DNA of 64,000 bases, taken from the NCBI GenBank assembly GCA_964035575.1, contig OZ037849.1, forward strand, positions 1,054,001 to 1,118,000, read 5' to 3'. This DNA comes from Rhynchopus sp. YZ270_cl-10. Lineage: Eukaryota; Euglenozoa; Diplonemea; Diplonemida; Diplonemidae. The notes beneath the pieces are model-generated. The model made no database searches and was not told where the DNA came from. It saw only the letters and a list, made by a program, of their open reading frames with translations. Position numbers and translations under genes: made by a program. Each line of letters begins with the position of its first letter. The stretch's first letter is position 1. Positions 19,815-29,983 of this stretch are shown here, one piece after another.

Positions 19815-22800
19815 CACGGATGCTGCCAGATCTGGCCAGATTTGGGGGCCAATTTCCCAGATCTGGCTCGTTTTCCAGATGTGGAGATCTTGTTTCCAGA
19901 TCTGGCCAGATCTGGCCAGATCTGGGAATCTGGGAAATTTTTTTTTTCAAAAAAAAAAAAAAACCCCCAGATCTGGCCAGATCTGGCCAGATCTGGAAAT
20001 CTGGCCATTTTTTTTTTTTTTCTCAGATTTCTGGCTATTGTCTCCCAGGGAAAGGGACTCTCGAATTTTTTTTTTCGCCCCTATATAGGGCTAATTTCGA
20101 CGATCTGAGGCCGTTAAAAGCAAAATTTGACACTTTTGAGCATCTGTGGGGGTCTAAAACGTGGTTTCGCGCACCCGAAATTTCGTGGTTTTTACCAAAG
20201 ACAAGTCGATTTTTGAAAAATCTCGAAAAAAAAAATTTTTTTCCCGGGAAAATTTTGACCCCTGAGTAGGGTTTTTGTGCACCAAAAAGTGCAAAAAAAC
20301 GCAAGAGTCGGGTGTTTTGACGATCTGGGTACCGCCATATGCACTACAGGGGCCCACAATTTCGACTTTTTCTTAGCAATTTCCTTCATAATTTTTTTTT
20401 TCGATTTTTGGCAAAGGCAAATCTCAGGCAAAAAAAATTCACCCCTGATAGTGGGTCCTTGGGTGTCCAAAGATGCCAAAAACACAAAAATTTTGATGTT
20501 TTGACCATCTGTGGGCGCCTAAAACGCACTTCTCTGCCCAAAAAATGAATATCGATTTTTCCTTAGCGTTTTTATAGCCGTGCTTTTTGGGTACTTTTTC
20601 GCAAAGGGAAAAAAAAAATATCAACCAAAATAGTGGGTCCTTGGGTGACCAAAAATGCAAAAAAACGCATTTTTTTGGTGTTTTGACCCTTCAGAACCAC
20701 CCAAAACGCACTTTTGTGTACCAAAACACGCATATTTCACATTTCCTTAGCAATGCCTTCACAAGTGCAAGGTGATTTTTGACCAAACTAATTTTGTGCA
20801 CTTTTTTTGTGGTCACGTAACGCTAAAATCCTCTCCGTGATGCGAGAATTACATGTGCGAATGCGATAATGATTCTCGCATGCGAACGCCCAAAACCACG
20901 AAGGAGGACGCAAGCAAGGCTTCAGTGCACTTAGGTACAGGATGCGTCGTTTTCAGTTACAAAAAAGGGTACTGTGAAGCGGTTGAGGCACACACACACA
21001 CACACACAGACCCGTTGCAAAATGCATCTGGGACCCACGCTAGACCCCCCAAAAGCTGTAAAACCATATATTTCCATCTCGCGACCCCAGCGGATGTGGA
21101 CTGAGGTGTTTTTTTTGGGTGTTTAGAAAGGTTTTTGTCCGATTGGAGAATTTTTTCGGTAAGTGTTGCATTTTGTCCCCACTGAGTGTGCACTCAGAAA
21201 ACACTCATCAATAAAACGACCTTTCTGTTCGGTAAAAAATAGATATTTTCTATCGTAGTAGTGGGTTTGTCGTGCAGTGATGTTCTTTGTACCTGGAGAG
21301 TGGGCCGAGTGCAAGGTATGTTTTTAACCCCCCGGTTTTCTCCCTTTTCGACATGTCCGCTATTTTTTAGCTATTTTTTTTTTTGTCAACAAAAATGTCA
21401 CTTTTACGTTTAAGGGGTACGGGGCGGCTTCTTGTTTGTTTGTTTGTTTTTTTGTTGTAGTCTCTACTTTTACATTCAATTTCTCTTAACAGGTACCCGA
21501 ACCGACGACCCTTCATCGTGACAGCGAAGCAGTGCCGATGGAAGAGCTGGTGCAATTATTTGAAAACCAGGTGGCGATCGTAAAAGTCGGGTTTATATAC
21601 CAACTTTTCCATTAACCCACCCCATAGACCACCCTAATTATTATGAAACTCTTAGTCAGTCACTGCTATAGCCATTTAATCCAGGGAGCATAGCTAGTGC
21701 AAGAAATTCGACTTCGGGATCCGGAAAGTCTGTCCTCTGCTTGCGGAGGACTAGGCACAAGAAAATATTGCGTTCCCCCAGAAAACCAATTTTTGTCAGA
21801 GTAATTTTTGCCCAGGGCATGCTCTTGAAGCATGGCGGCTTGGTGTGAGAAGGGGCAGTGTATTGTTTTGTTCTAGATTTCAACGGTTGTTAGAACGAGT
21901 CAAGTGGATGCTTATCTAAACACTGACTTTAGTACAGACCCGAGAGATCACACATGACTTTGAGGAAAGAACAAAGCAATGCATCTGTACCCGCACGCCA
22001 GGTTGTAGTTACTTCAGAATTTTCTTAAGTTTGCATGAACGAGGAGGGGCGAATCATTCTTCGGGAACCATTAGCTGTATACCATGGAATGATTTTCTCA
22101 AAAACACCACGTGGGGGCTGAATTCAATCCCTTAAGAATTGCGAATTCAGCCTTTGTAGAAGGTACGTCTTACTTGTACTTGTACTTGTATGCCGTGTCC
22201 ACCCTTCTCGACCTTACCGGTTCACATGTACGAATAATATTAGGCAGTGGTAACACCCTTCTCAATTGTGCAAACTTAAGAATTTTCTGCTGGAACTTAC
22301 CAAAATCGATTTTCTTTCACCCCAAACACCCGCAACACCCCACCTGCTACTTCGGTAGCCTGTGTTGTTGGGAGTTGGTTCTCATGTTGATCCCCAGTGT
22401 TTTGCACTGCTTCTTCTGAGCCCAACGCTGTTTGGCCTGTCGACGTAATAAATACGAAGACAGGGCGGCGGTGCCAACAATTTTCCGATGATGTAACGTT
22501 TATCTGATTGATTTATCGTTTGATATACCTTGTGTGTCCTACTTCGTAACTTGCACACACGAGCAACGTATATTGAACGGTACTTCAAGCGATACTTCGT
22601 TATGTCATTGGGGTACCTGGAAAAAAAAATTTTCCCAGACGTCCCAGATCTCCCAGATTTGGCCAGATCTGGCCAGATCTGGCCAGATCTGGGACGTCTG
22701 GGAAAATTTTTTTTTCAAAAAAAAAAAAAAATTTTTCCAGATCTGGCCAGATCTGGGCGGCCCAGATCTGGAGATCTGGCCAGATCTGGCAGCATCCGTG
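19815..22800. mobile_element. 3-kb TIR element with GATCTGGCCA-rich ends
   Basis: A 2986-bp element. The outer inverted ends start CACGGATGCTGCCAGATC, flanked by a 6-bp duplication TAGGAA at 19809-19814 and 22801-22806. Each end (about 200 bp) is built of repeated GATCTGGCCA units and opposed T-run/A-run blocks able to form large hairpins. The interior holds a degenerate tandem repeat (20090-20790) and a stretch shared with the MULE-like element. No intact transposase is seen; superfamily unassigned. Confidence 0.75.
20090..20790. repeat. Degenerate tandem repeat, about 175-bp period
   Basis: About four diverged units, each containing a GTTTTGACCATCTG-like core, an AAAACGCAC box and a TCCTTAGC box, followed by GGGTCCTTGGGTG in the later units. 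Confidence 0.55.
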
Positions 22801-22941
22801 TAGGAACAATGTCTGCTCTTCGACCCGACTTCTTTTGTTTTCTGTATTAGGTGATGGGCTTCGACTTCACCAACTTTTATATTTTATTTTGCTATTTTTC
22901 TTTTGAGCCTTTGAAAGACAGCACAAAAAAAAAAAAATGGA

Positions 22942-23008
22942 AAGTGGATATTTGCACCAACTGTGGCAACACAACCGAGGCAACTACACTACTCCAACAA
23001 TTTATCAA
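22942..23008 (+). repeat. 65-bp dispersed repeat (family 5), copy 3
   Basis: AGTGGATATTTGCACCAACT through CTCCAACAATTTATC, then an A run. Confidence 0.7.
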
Positions 23009-23970
23009 AAAAAATAACGTCTCTGTGTGTACGCTTATCACTCGATTGACCTCTTTAAAAAAAAATAATTAACCACTAGCTATTTGCTAGTCATCTTACT
23101 CTAGTAATTCTTGTCTACACAACAGCAAATGCCTTTTTTCTTTTGAACCACCCCCCACACGGTCCCACCCCTCAATCAAAATAAATATTTTATGAAACCT
23201 TTTCCCCCCTATCTCTGTTGAAGAATTAAAAACAGGTGTCATTTTCTGTGCTTTCATCCGGGATGGCTGGTATCGTAGGTCAGAGGTGCCTGCATCAATA
23301 ACTACAGTTTTTCTGTGATAGGATGCTTAGACACAGAGATGCAAAAGTTCATCTTTTTCATACCCCACTCTTTAAGCAATATGTGCTGCAAGAGGAAAAG
23401 CTCCCTGGGCAACAGACACGAACCTCGATGATGCGTGCAAATATTGAGGAATTTTTTTTCTCATATTTTATTCTGCCTGCCTCCGCCTTGGTTGCACAAC
23501 GTTATAAAATTTACTTTTTATTTTTCTATATTTTCTCTTTTGCACTTGGTACTGTCCTTGTCCGGTTGCGTGCGCTGCTGGGACAGCAATGTGCCGCCCA
23601 CCCTTTCTTGTTCTTCCCAAAGGGCGTGGCAATACATAATGTCTAAGTTGGTGCCAACTATCCGAACGGGTCAGATTTTTATTTTGTTTTTTTTCTCCCC
23701 TCACCTTTTTTTTCTACTTTTTACTAGCCCTTGCGGCACGTTTTGTTCTGTGTGGGCAAGCCGGGTCTAGCGATCCGACTAGATGCCTCCTTTAATCTCG
23801 GTGAGCGGGTCGACACATTATGTGAGCACCCCCCTTATCGTGGCATCGATTCAACAAACAAAGGCATATTTTCATTACATTTGCATTTTTTTTTTTCCAA
23901 TCAATCCGGGAACTATCCCCCCTTTTATTTTTTGAGTGTGCACGAGAGCATTCATCCTTTTTTTTAAAAA

Positions 23971-24003
23971 GGTGACTAAACACGAGAGATTGATGAATAA
24001 CCA
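23971..24003 (+). repeat. Hairpin family 1 copy
   Basis: GGTGACTAAACACGAGAGAT then TGATGAATAACC. The loop is consensus and the right arm diverged. A short relative, GTGCACGAGAGCATTCATCC, is at about 23938-23957. Confidence 0.55.
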
Positions 24004-24030
24004 ATGTTCAAAGCATTAAGTAACCTAATC

Positions 24031-24070
24031 AGACTAAGCACGAGAGGCTTAGGGTCATCTTATAAACTTT
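24031..24070 (+). repeat. Hairpin family 1, well-preserved copy
   Basis: AGACTAAGCACGAGAGGCTT then AGGGTCATCTTATAAAC and a T run. Stem CTAAGC/GCTTAG, extended by GAC/GTC across a 2-base bulge; loop ACGAGAG. Confidence 0.7.
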
Positions 24071-24175
24071 TCTTTTCTTTTTAAACTACATATCTCTCCC
24101 TGCCTTTGCGGGCCCCTCTCTTCTTCATATGCGTTTTCCTCTGTTTTAATACTCTTTTTTTTAAGGCGATTCTCA

Positions 24176-24218
24176 TTGACTTAAACACGAGAGGCTCGAG
24201 AGGCTTAGGTTCATCTTT
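24176..24218 (+). repeat. Hairpin family 1 copy
   Basis: TTAAACACGAGAGGCTCGAG then AGGCTTAGGTTCATC. The loop region is partly duplicated. Confidence 0.6.
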
Positions 24219-24505
24219 TTCCAAACTTTCTCTCTCTCTCTCTCTCCCTCTCTCTTTTTACATGATTTCCCGCCAAATCCAAATTTGCTCTAGTTTTGCA
24301 GTTCACACATTACGTCCTTTTGCACCCTCCGTTCGTTCAACTGAACAAGGGTTCCGATAGTCACTCAAGGGACATGCCTTTCAAAAGCAAAACGAAAAAT
24401 AAAAAAAACGGCGGAAAATAATAAAGTCCTTATTTTTTCTAGGGTTTTCTCAATAACTTTTCCATAAAAAACAGTAACTTTTTTTTTTACCCCCTTTTAA
24501 AAAGA

Positions 24506-24575
24506 AAGTGGAGATTTTTGCACAACTGTGGTCAACACAAACCGAGGCAACTACGGTACCTCCAACAATTTAGCA
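24506..24575 (+). repeat. 65-bp dispersed repeat (family 5), copy 4
   Basis: AGTGGAGATTTTTGCACAAC through CTCCAACAATTTAGC, then an A run. Confidence 0.65.
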
Positions 24576-24673
24576 AAAAAAAATAATAATATGCAATAGC
24601 AGGACACGTTTCCTGTCTATGAAGCTAACGAAAAATTTTTGGGTCTTACCAAAAACTCTCTTTTCCCCCTCTT

Positions 24674-24710
24674 CATAGATGCGTGTATGCACGAGAGTCA
24701 CATTCATCTG
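24674..24710 (+). repeat. Short CACGAGAG hairpin
   Basis: GTGTATGCACGAGAGTCACA then TTCATCTG and a T run. A near match (GTGTGCACGAGAGGCACATT) lies at about 18074-18101. Confidence 0.5.
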
Positions 24711-24834
24711 AATTTTTTTTTTTTTGTTCCAAAGCCTCCGATATTCAGTCTTAGCTCTTTGTCGCGCAACTCTTTTTTTTGCTTCCAATGTGGTCCATAC
24801 CCCCTAGGTTGGTACCCTTAAACAAAGAAAGTAT

Positions 24835-24885
24835 AGTGGAGTTCATCCTCTAGGTGTCTCCACTAATACAACCAAGTTTTTCAAA
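24835..24885 (+). repeat. Hairpin family 4 copy
   Basis: AGTGGAGTTCATCCTCTAGG then TGTCTCCACTAATACAACCA. The GTGGAG/CTCCAC stem is intact. Confidence 0.6.
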
Positions 24886-24913
24886 GAACGAAAAAATAGG
24901 AATACTTCATATT

Positions 24914-25411
24914 TGGTGCTTCCCGGGGGGTGTGCATTTCACAAATTTTCACAAAATGTGACAAGTTTTCACAAATTTTCACAACACGAAAACCGCTACA
25001 AAATTGTGAAGGCTGGTGAAAAGTGGTGAAAAATTGTGAAAAATTGTGAAAAATTGTGAAAAGTTGTGAATAGTTGTGAAAAGTTGTGAATTGATTTTTT
25101 TTTTTTGTGTGCTTTTTTTTTGGGCGGGGTGGTGACCCACCCATTGAGGGGTACGCTGGGATTCACAAGATAGAACGTGATGTGGTGTACCTGTGTACCT
25201 GTGTACTGTGTGATGTGCGGAAATGACGAGAACTTGTCCATTTCGGCAAATTGACCCCACCACTGGCCGTACGGATTCCGGAAATGCAAATGCCGGCGTT
25301 TAAGAGCTTCACCAACGAGAGAAAAAAGGGTAGTGAAAAGTTGTGAATAGTTGTGAAAAGTTGTGAATTGAATTGAAAATTTGTGAAATGCATACCCCCC
25401 GGGAAGCACCA
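24914..25411. mobile_element. 498-bp TIR element, 5-bp target duplication
   Basis: Inverted ends of about 37 bp starting TGGTGCTTCCCGGGGGGT, flanked by ATATT at 24909-24913 and 25412-25416. Both sub-terminal zones are arrays of a roughly 10-bp unit (TTTTCACAAA on the left, TTGTGAAAAG on the right). The middle (25225-25295) carries, inverted, the GGTGGGGTCAATTT module found in the element at 2306-3260. Superfamily unclear. Confidence 0.75.
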
Positions 25412-25721
25412 ATATTCCAGTAAAGCAACTACATGAAAGCTGTCTGTGAATAGCAGCTCACACTAAACCTAGACAGATAATAATCACATATTTGTCAAAA
25501 CAAAAAAAAAATACACCCACAAAAACCGCGAACAGAATAATAAATAGCTGAATTTTCAATTACTATTTCCCCCCCTCCTTTTTGCCATTTATATTTTCGG
25601 TATTCTTTTCTTTTTTTTTTTCTCTCTCTATTTTTTGCGGTTTTGATGTGACGAACTAATCTTTGAGTAGAACCCCCCACCTCTCCCCTCAACTATTTTT
25701 CCTTCTGAACATATTTTTCTT

Positions 25722-25770
25722 TCAGTACCTAGGTAGAGAGGCGTTTGCAGCTATCAACTTCACCTTCTTT
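25722..25770 (+). repeat. Hairpin family 3 copy (diverged)
   Basis: CAGTACCTAGGTAGAGAGGC then GTTTGCAGCTATCAACTTCA. Confidence 0.45.
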
Positions 25771-25792
25771 TTTTAAGTATGCAACAATTTTA

Positions 25793-25835
25793 AGGTGACT
25801 AAGCACGAGAGCTGAGGGTCATCTTATAAATTTTT
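25793..25835 (+). repeat. Hairpin family 1, well-preserved copy
   Basis: AGGTGACTAAGCACGAGAGC then TGAGGGTCATCTTATAAA and a T run. The outer arms GGTGAC/GTCATC pair well. Confidence 0.7.
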
Positions 25836-26473
25836 CTTTTTTTTCTGGACCAACCTTCCGTCTTTCTTTCCAACTCTTTCTGCCTCTCCGCCGACCGAGC
25901 AGTGAACGAATTGAACGAACAAGCCGCATCCTATATCCACCATCCACCCTCCCATCGGGTCGTGACGCGATTTTTCCTCCTACGGAAAAGAGAACTTCAC
26001 TGATTTTTTCAACCTACCTTCCTTCACCCCCCCTGTAAGGGCAACCGTAGGTGAAGTAAGGTATAGTATTGAAATCGATGTGGGGGGGGGAAAGGGTCAA
26101 TTTTACAAAACCAGATTTTGAGGAAAATTTTGGCCAAAAATGGGTCCCACGTATAAGGAACCGGGCTCATATTTCTCAAAATTTAAGTGGTCAAAAAATT
26201 GTCCAATTTTCGAGATTGACCCCACCACTGCACGGGCGGAGCCCAAAATGCAAATAAGGACCCTTTTTAATTTGTTCTCTTGAAATATGTAATTTCATAT
26301 TTTCGCGAAAAAAAATAAGACTGATCCTACAAGGGTTGAAGGAAGGTGGTTGAAAATTACAATAACAACAAGAACAAGTAATTGCTAAGAAAAAAAACGG
26401 GGTGTGCTGTGGAAAACCCCGCGCGATTTTCGAAACCACCATAGCATCCTAGCGATTTGCTGGAGGTGCTGAT

Positions 26474-26716
26474 GTGACTGGTGTGATCGACGTGTTGTCG
26501 TCTGTGCATTCTGTGCTTCTTCCACACTGCTCCAACGACGACGACACTGCGTGGGACCCTGTGGACAAAAACGAGCTGGAACACGCCGAGCCTGCCGAGC
26601 CTACTTCCAACAACGCTATCGATCAGATGGTGCTGGATGAAGAGGACAGCCCCCTTCTTGAACGTTTCATCAGATGCAGGCGTCCAGTGGGTCTGGCAGC
26701 GTACGAAGAGCGTTAA
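26474..26716 (+). other. Possible short coding remnant, unknown
   Basis: A GC-rich island in AT-rich DNA, open for 80 codons from a GTG with no upstream ATG in frame. It ends in a plausible protein-like segment (LLERFIRCRRPVGLAAYEER). The opposite strand is also open, so coding direction is uncertain. A 16-bp direct repeat GCAGAGTGCTGGGTGT follows at about 26735 and 26777. Confidence 0.25.
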
Positions 26717-27016
26717 CATACCTGCAGAAGAGCAGAGTGCTGGGTGTTTGAATGAAAGTTGTTGTTTTTTGCTTGAGCAGAGTGCTGGGTGTGTTGTAGA
26801 TAATTTCTATAGGGTGGAGTTCCACAGCACACCCCGTTTTTTTTTCCGATAGCAATTACTTGTTTTTTTTTTGCATGCAGAACACCACTTCTCAAAAAAT
26901 TCACCCCCCCACACACACACACAGCAATTCCATTTTTTTATATTTCACTCTCCTCCTCCTCCCCCTCTCCCCCCCCTGCCCTTCCATTTTGTGCTTATTT
27001 CTCCAAACACCTCACA

Positions 27017-29983
27017 ATGGAGACAAACCCTAATGGCGACGGATCTGATGAAGCGAAGAGCGCGGAGGGCGTTCCAGCGTTGAAGGCAAGCAACGGATGC
27101 GAGGATGCAAGCGATGCCCCCTCCTCCTCCGGGCTCCCTGTGGGGTCGGCTGGGGTGTTCCGATCTGCCGCGTACAGGACACTGCTTGCAGCATGTATCA
27201 AAGGAGAGCAGAGTTGGCTGCTCTCAGCGTTGCAGTGCGATGAGCCCTCCCAGCAGGGTACCCCCCTTCCAGCCTCCCAAGGGCAAGCACCCATGTGGGA
27301 TGAGTGGACTATACAAACTGCGACAAAAACCCCGATTTCACCCGGCGCGATCGTGAGCTTCCCTTCCTTCTCCAATACATACCCGGAGGAGCCGGGCACT
27401 GAAAAGAAGCGAGGGAAAACCCCACCGCTATCTCAGGTAGAGGCACTTCAAATGGTTTCTGCGGGGTCCTTAGGTGCATTGCAGGTTTTGCAGATGGTGG
27501 CGGAAGGTGGGAGGCTAGATGCTTCAATAGGTTCAGGGAGGGCAATAACAGTGATAAAGGCGGAAAGGGTAAGTGAGAACGGTACAATAGCAGTGGAAGA
27601 GGGACGGAAAGGGAGAGACCGTAGCAGCCCAGAGCGGAAGGATACGCATGAAGGTGAGGGGGAAGAGGAATACGGCGATGAAGGCTTCGTGGAGGATGAC
27701 CTTCCTGAGAAGCTCGCAGAACGGAAAGAAGAACTCAACCCAGATGAGAACGAGAAGGCGCAGGAAGGGGAAGGGGACGCAGAACAGTCTGGACCTCCTG
27801 AAAACCCACCCGAGAAGCTAGCAACTCAAGGCAAAGAATGCAAGGAAGAACTCAACCCAGATGAGAACACAACACAAGAACCTAAAGCCGAAGCGGAGGC
27901 GCAGGATGGGGAAGGGGACGCAGAACAGTCTGCATCTGTCGCTGCACCCCAACCCTCACAGCACCTTGACGAGACCCCAGCGGCGAACCCAGGGCTGCAG
28001 CACGAATACGACGAAGGTTTTGTGGAGCACAACACAGCGGCAGGGGGACTTCCTGAAAACCCATCCGAGAAGCTAGCAGAACAGAACGAACTCAACCAAG
28101 ATGAGAACCCAACACAACCCAATGCCGAAGCGGAGGCACAGGATGGGGAAGGGGACGCAGAACAGTCTGGACCTCCTGAAAACCCACCCGAGAAGCTCAC
28201 ATCTCAAGACGAAGAATGCAAGGAAAAACTCAACCCAGATGAGAACACACACGAATCACGCACAGAAGAAGACTACGAAGGAGACGCCGAGGACGCCACG
28301 CACACACCCGAACCCACACACACCCTACCCACCCTCTCCAACGAAGCGCAACACCACCACCACTCACACCAACACGACCCCCACACACCTCACGCACAAC
28401 ACCCAACACCCTCCGACACACCCAACGGACACACTGTACACAACGCATTCAATGCTTCTGTCGATTCGAAACCACGTAATATCTCGAACTCTGACAATCC
28501 ACTCCAAGAAGGCGACAAAGACACCCAAGAACAACAACGCGAAGAAGAGGAGCAAGCGTTACCACAGCCCGACACAGCAGGCAAGCAGGACAGCGAACAC
28601 CACCACCCCGATTCTCTTATCCAAGACCAACTACACCACCCTACCCCACCACAGCAACGACGCCCAGGAGGCTACAGCGAACGCAACAACCCACAACAGA
28701 AGCAACCAAAGCCACCAAAACAACACACCCCCAAGCAGCCCGCAGCCCCTCAACAACGCAGACGCCGTTCCTCCCACACGGCCTCCGAACCAAAGCACAA
28801 CGCCAAGCCACGTCCCAAAGCCCACCCCAAACGCAGCAAAAAGCACCCCAGCCCTCGCCCACCCTCCTCCGCTCTCACCACCCTTCTCCTTTCGGCAGAC
28901 CCAGCCTCCCTTGGGCTGGAGGTCCTCCGCGCAGCCCTGCGCCCTACCACCCCACTACGGGTCGTCTCCACTGCGGACCCTTCGATGCGCGAATTGGCGT
29001 TCTTAGCATCACTCTTGCACACAACACCACCGCCTCCAAGCCCTGTACCTCAGGAAGCAGGGTTGAGCGGCGCGCCAGAAGGATTGGTCCATGCTGAAGA
29101 AGATTACTTTGGGGTGCTAGAAGACTACCTAGGGTTAAAGGAAGGGAATGTAGAGAACATTGCAGCACGGAGCGCGATGGCAAAGAAAAAAGCAAGATAC
29201 GCCGAACACGAAGCAAGACGACAAAAAAACCGAAAAAAATCGAATAACAAACCAAGATCCGGATATTCCACTGATCAAAGCAGTGTACCGTCATATTCCC
29301 GACACGCCTCCTCTTTTATAACGGCCACCAAATGCGTGATTCCAACCAATTCAAAAAGCTCTCCTATCCTTTTTCACGGCGCCTTCGACGATGACTCTGA
29401 ATCCGGTTCGCTCATAATGTATGATGGTCGGAACACCTTAGTGGATCTCAACTCATATTCCAATCTCCAAGAACATCATCTAAAAGGGTCGCGGCTTTCT
29501 GGAGTATCCCCTGAAGGTTCACCTCGATCAATTGAAATGCATTCAGAGCTTTCAAATAGTATCTATTCCGAGGATCCTGTAGAGTCGGTGAAGGTTCAGC
29601 TTGAAGGGGGCACAATGAAGGAGCCACCGATGGAATATGAACGCCGTCTGTTGCCGCACCCACCGAAGAAGCGGAAGAAGAAGAAGGGGAGTGGTGGGAA
29701 GGGTGGTGGTGGTGGGATTCTCCCGCCGTTGTCGCGTGGGTTTGCGGTGTCCTGTGGTGTGGGGGACAAGTCGCGGGGGAAGAGGCGAAGTGTTGAGCAC
29801 ACAAAGGTGGAGCCTTTCAAGCAGCTGCTGCACCATACAGTCAGCTCGATGCTGTTGTATTCTACACCCGCGGCGAAAAGGCTGCCTGTGAAGCTCCCGT
29901 CCTTAGGGCACCTAGGGAGGGATAGCACCAAGGACAACGCTAAGAGAAGGGAGTTGAAATGGACCGTCGAGTTGAGTTGTTGA
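27017..29983 (+). CDS. Large disordered, low-complexity protein
   Basis: 988 residues, no recognised domain, no signal peptide and no membrane segment. Residues about 190-420 are Glu/Asp-rich and include three diverged copies of a roughly 60-residue repeat (core PPENPPEKL...EELNPDEN...DGEGDAEQS). About 430-600 is His/Thr/Pro/Gln-rich (HHHHSHQHD near 444), followed by basic blocks (KPRPKAHPKRSKKHPSPRPP near 595; KKRKKKKGSGGKGGGGG near 885) that look like nuclear localisation or nucleic-acid-binding signals. The N-terminal 150 residues and the Ser-rich stretch at about 740-860 are more ordinary. A real gene is supported by a single long frame, rising GC content, an ATG after a C-rich leader and a TGA before a poly-A-like run. 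I infer a nuclear or scaffold protein; function unknown. Another forward frame is open over 28101-29006 because of the skewed composition. Confidence 0.7.
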   Translation: METNPNGDGSDEAKSAEGVPALKASNGCEDASDAPSSSGLPVGSAGVFRSAAYRTLLAACIKGEQSWLLSALQCDEPSQQGTPLPASQGQAPMWDEWTIQTATKTPISPGAIVSFPSFSNTYPEEPGTEKKRGKTPPLSQVEALQMVSAGSLGALQVLQMVAEGGRLDASIGSGRAITVIKAERVSENGTIAVEEGRKGRDRSSPERKDTHEGEGEEEYGDEGFVEDDLPEKLAERKEELNPDENEKAQEGEGDAEQSGPPENPPEKLATQGKECKEELNPDENTTQEPKAEAEAQDGEGDAEQSASVAAPQPSQHLDETPAANPGLQHEYDEGFVEHNTAAGGLPENPSEKLAEQNELNQDENPTQPNAEAEAQDGEGDAEQSGPPENPPEKLTSQDEECKEKLNPDENTHESRTEEDYEGDAEDATHTPEPTHTLPTLSNEAQHHHHSHQHDPHTPHAQHPTPSDTPNGHTVHNAFNASVDSKPRNISNSDNPLQEGDKDTQEQQREEEEQALPQPDTAGKQDSEHHHPDSLIQDQLHHPTPPQQRRPGGYSERNNPQQKQPKPPKQHTPKQPAAPQQRRRRSSHTASEPKHNAKPRPKAHPKRSKKHPSPRPPSSALTTLLLSADPASLGLEVLRAALRPTTPLRVVSTADPSMRELAFLASLLHTTPPPPSPVPQEAGLSGAPEGLVHAEEDYFGVLEDYLGLKEGNVENIAARSAMAKKKARYAEHEARRQKNRKKSNNKPRSGYSTDQSSVPSYSRHASSFITATKCVIPTNSKSSPILFHGAFDDDSESGSLIMYDGRNTLVDLNSYSNLQEHHLKGSRLSGVSPEGSPRSIEMHSELSNSIYSEDPVESVKVQLEGGTMKEPPMEYERRLLPHPPKKRKKKKGSGGKGGGGGILPPLSRGFAVSCGVGDKSRGKRRSVEHTKVEPFKQLLHHTVSSMLLYSTPAAKRLPVKLPSLGHLGRDSTKDNAKRRELKWTVELSC

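Larger units (their letters stand above)
23009..24908. other. AT-rich spacer with a dense hairpin cluster
   Basis: No gene is supported. Five CACGAGAG-loop hairpins fall within 750 bp (23936-24705), and 23707-23850 repeats the DNA at 8708-8850. Confidence 0.6.
25417..27016. other. Spacer before the 27017 gene
   Basis: Contains family 3 and family 1 hairpins, a fragment (about 26090-26255) homologous in reverse to 2471-2640 of the TIR element, a possible short coding remnant, and a C-rich/CA-rich leader before the ATG at 27017. Confidence 0.55.

Noticed and set aside
19805-20008. Proteins rich in PDLARSGQIW
   Set aside because: These are translations of the GATCTGGCCA repeats at the element ends, not genes.
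23936-25835. Hammerhead or other known self-cleaving ribozyme
   Set aside because: The hairpins lack the CUGANGA...GAAA core, and I could not fit another known ribozyme by eye.
16994-25835. tRNA, 5S or spliced-leader gene array
   Set aside because: No cloverleaf, A/B boxes or tandem unit with a donor site could be recognised; the short hairpins are dispersed and heterogeneous.
28101-29006. 301-codon open frame overlapping the 27017 gene
   Set aside because: A Thr/Asn/His-rich shadow of the main low-complexity frame, caused by stop-poor A/C-rich DNA.
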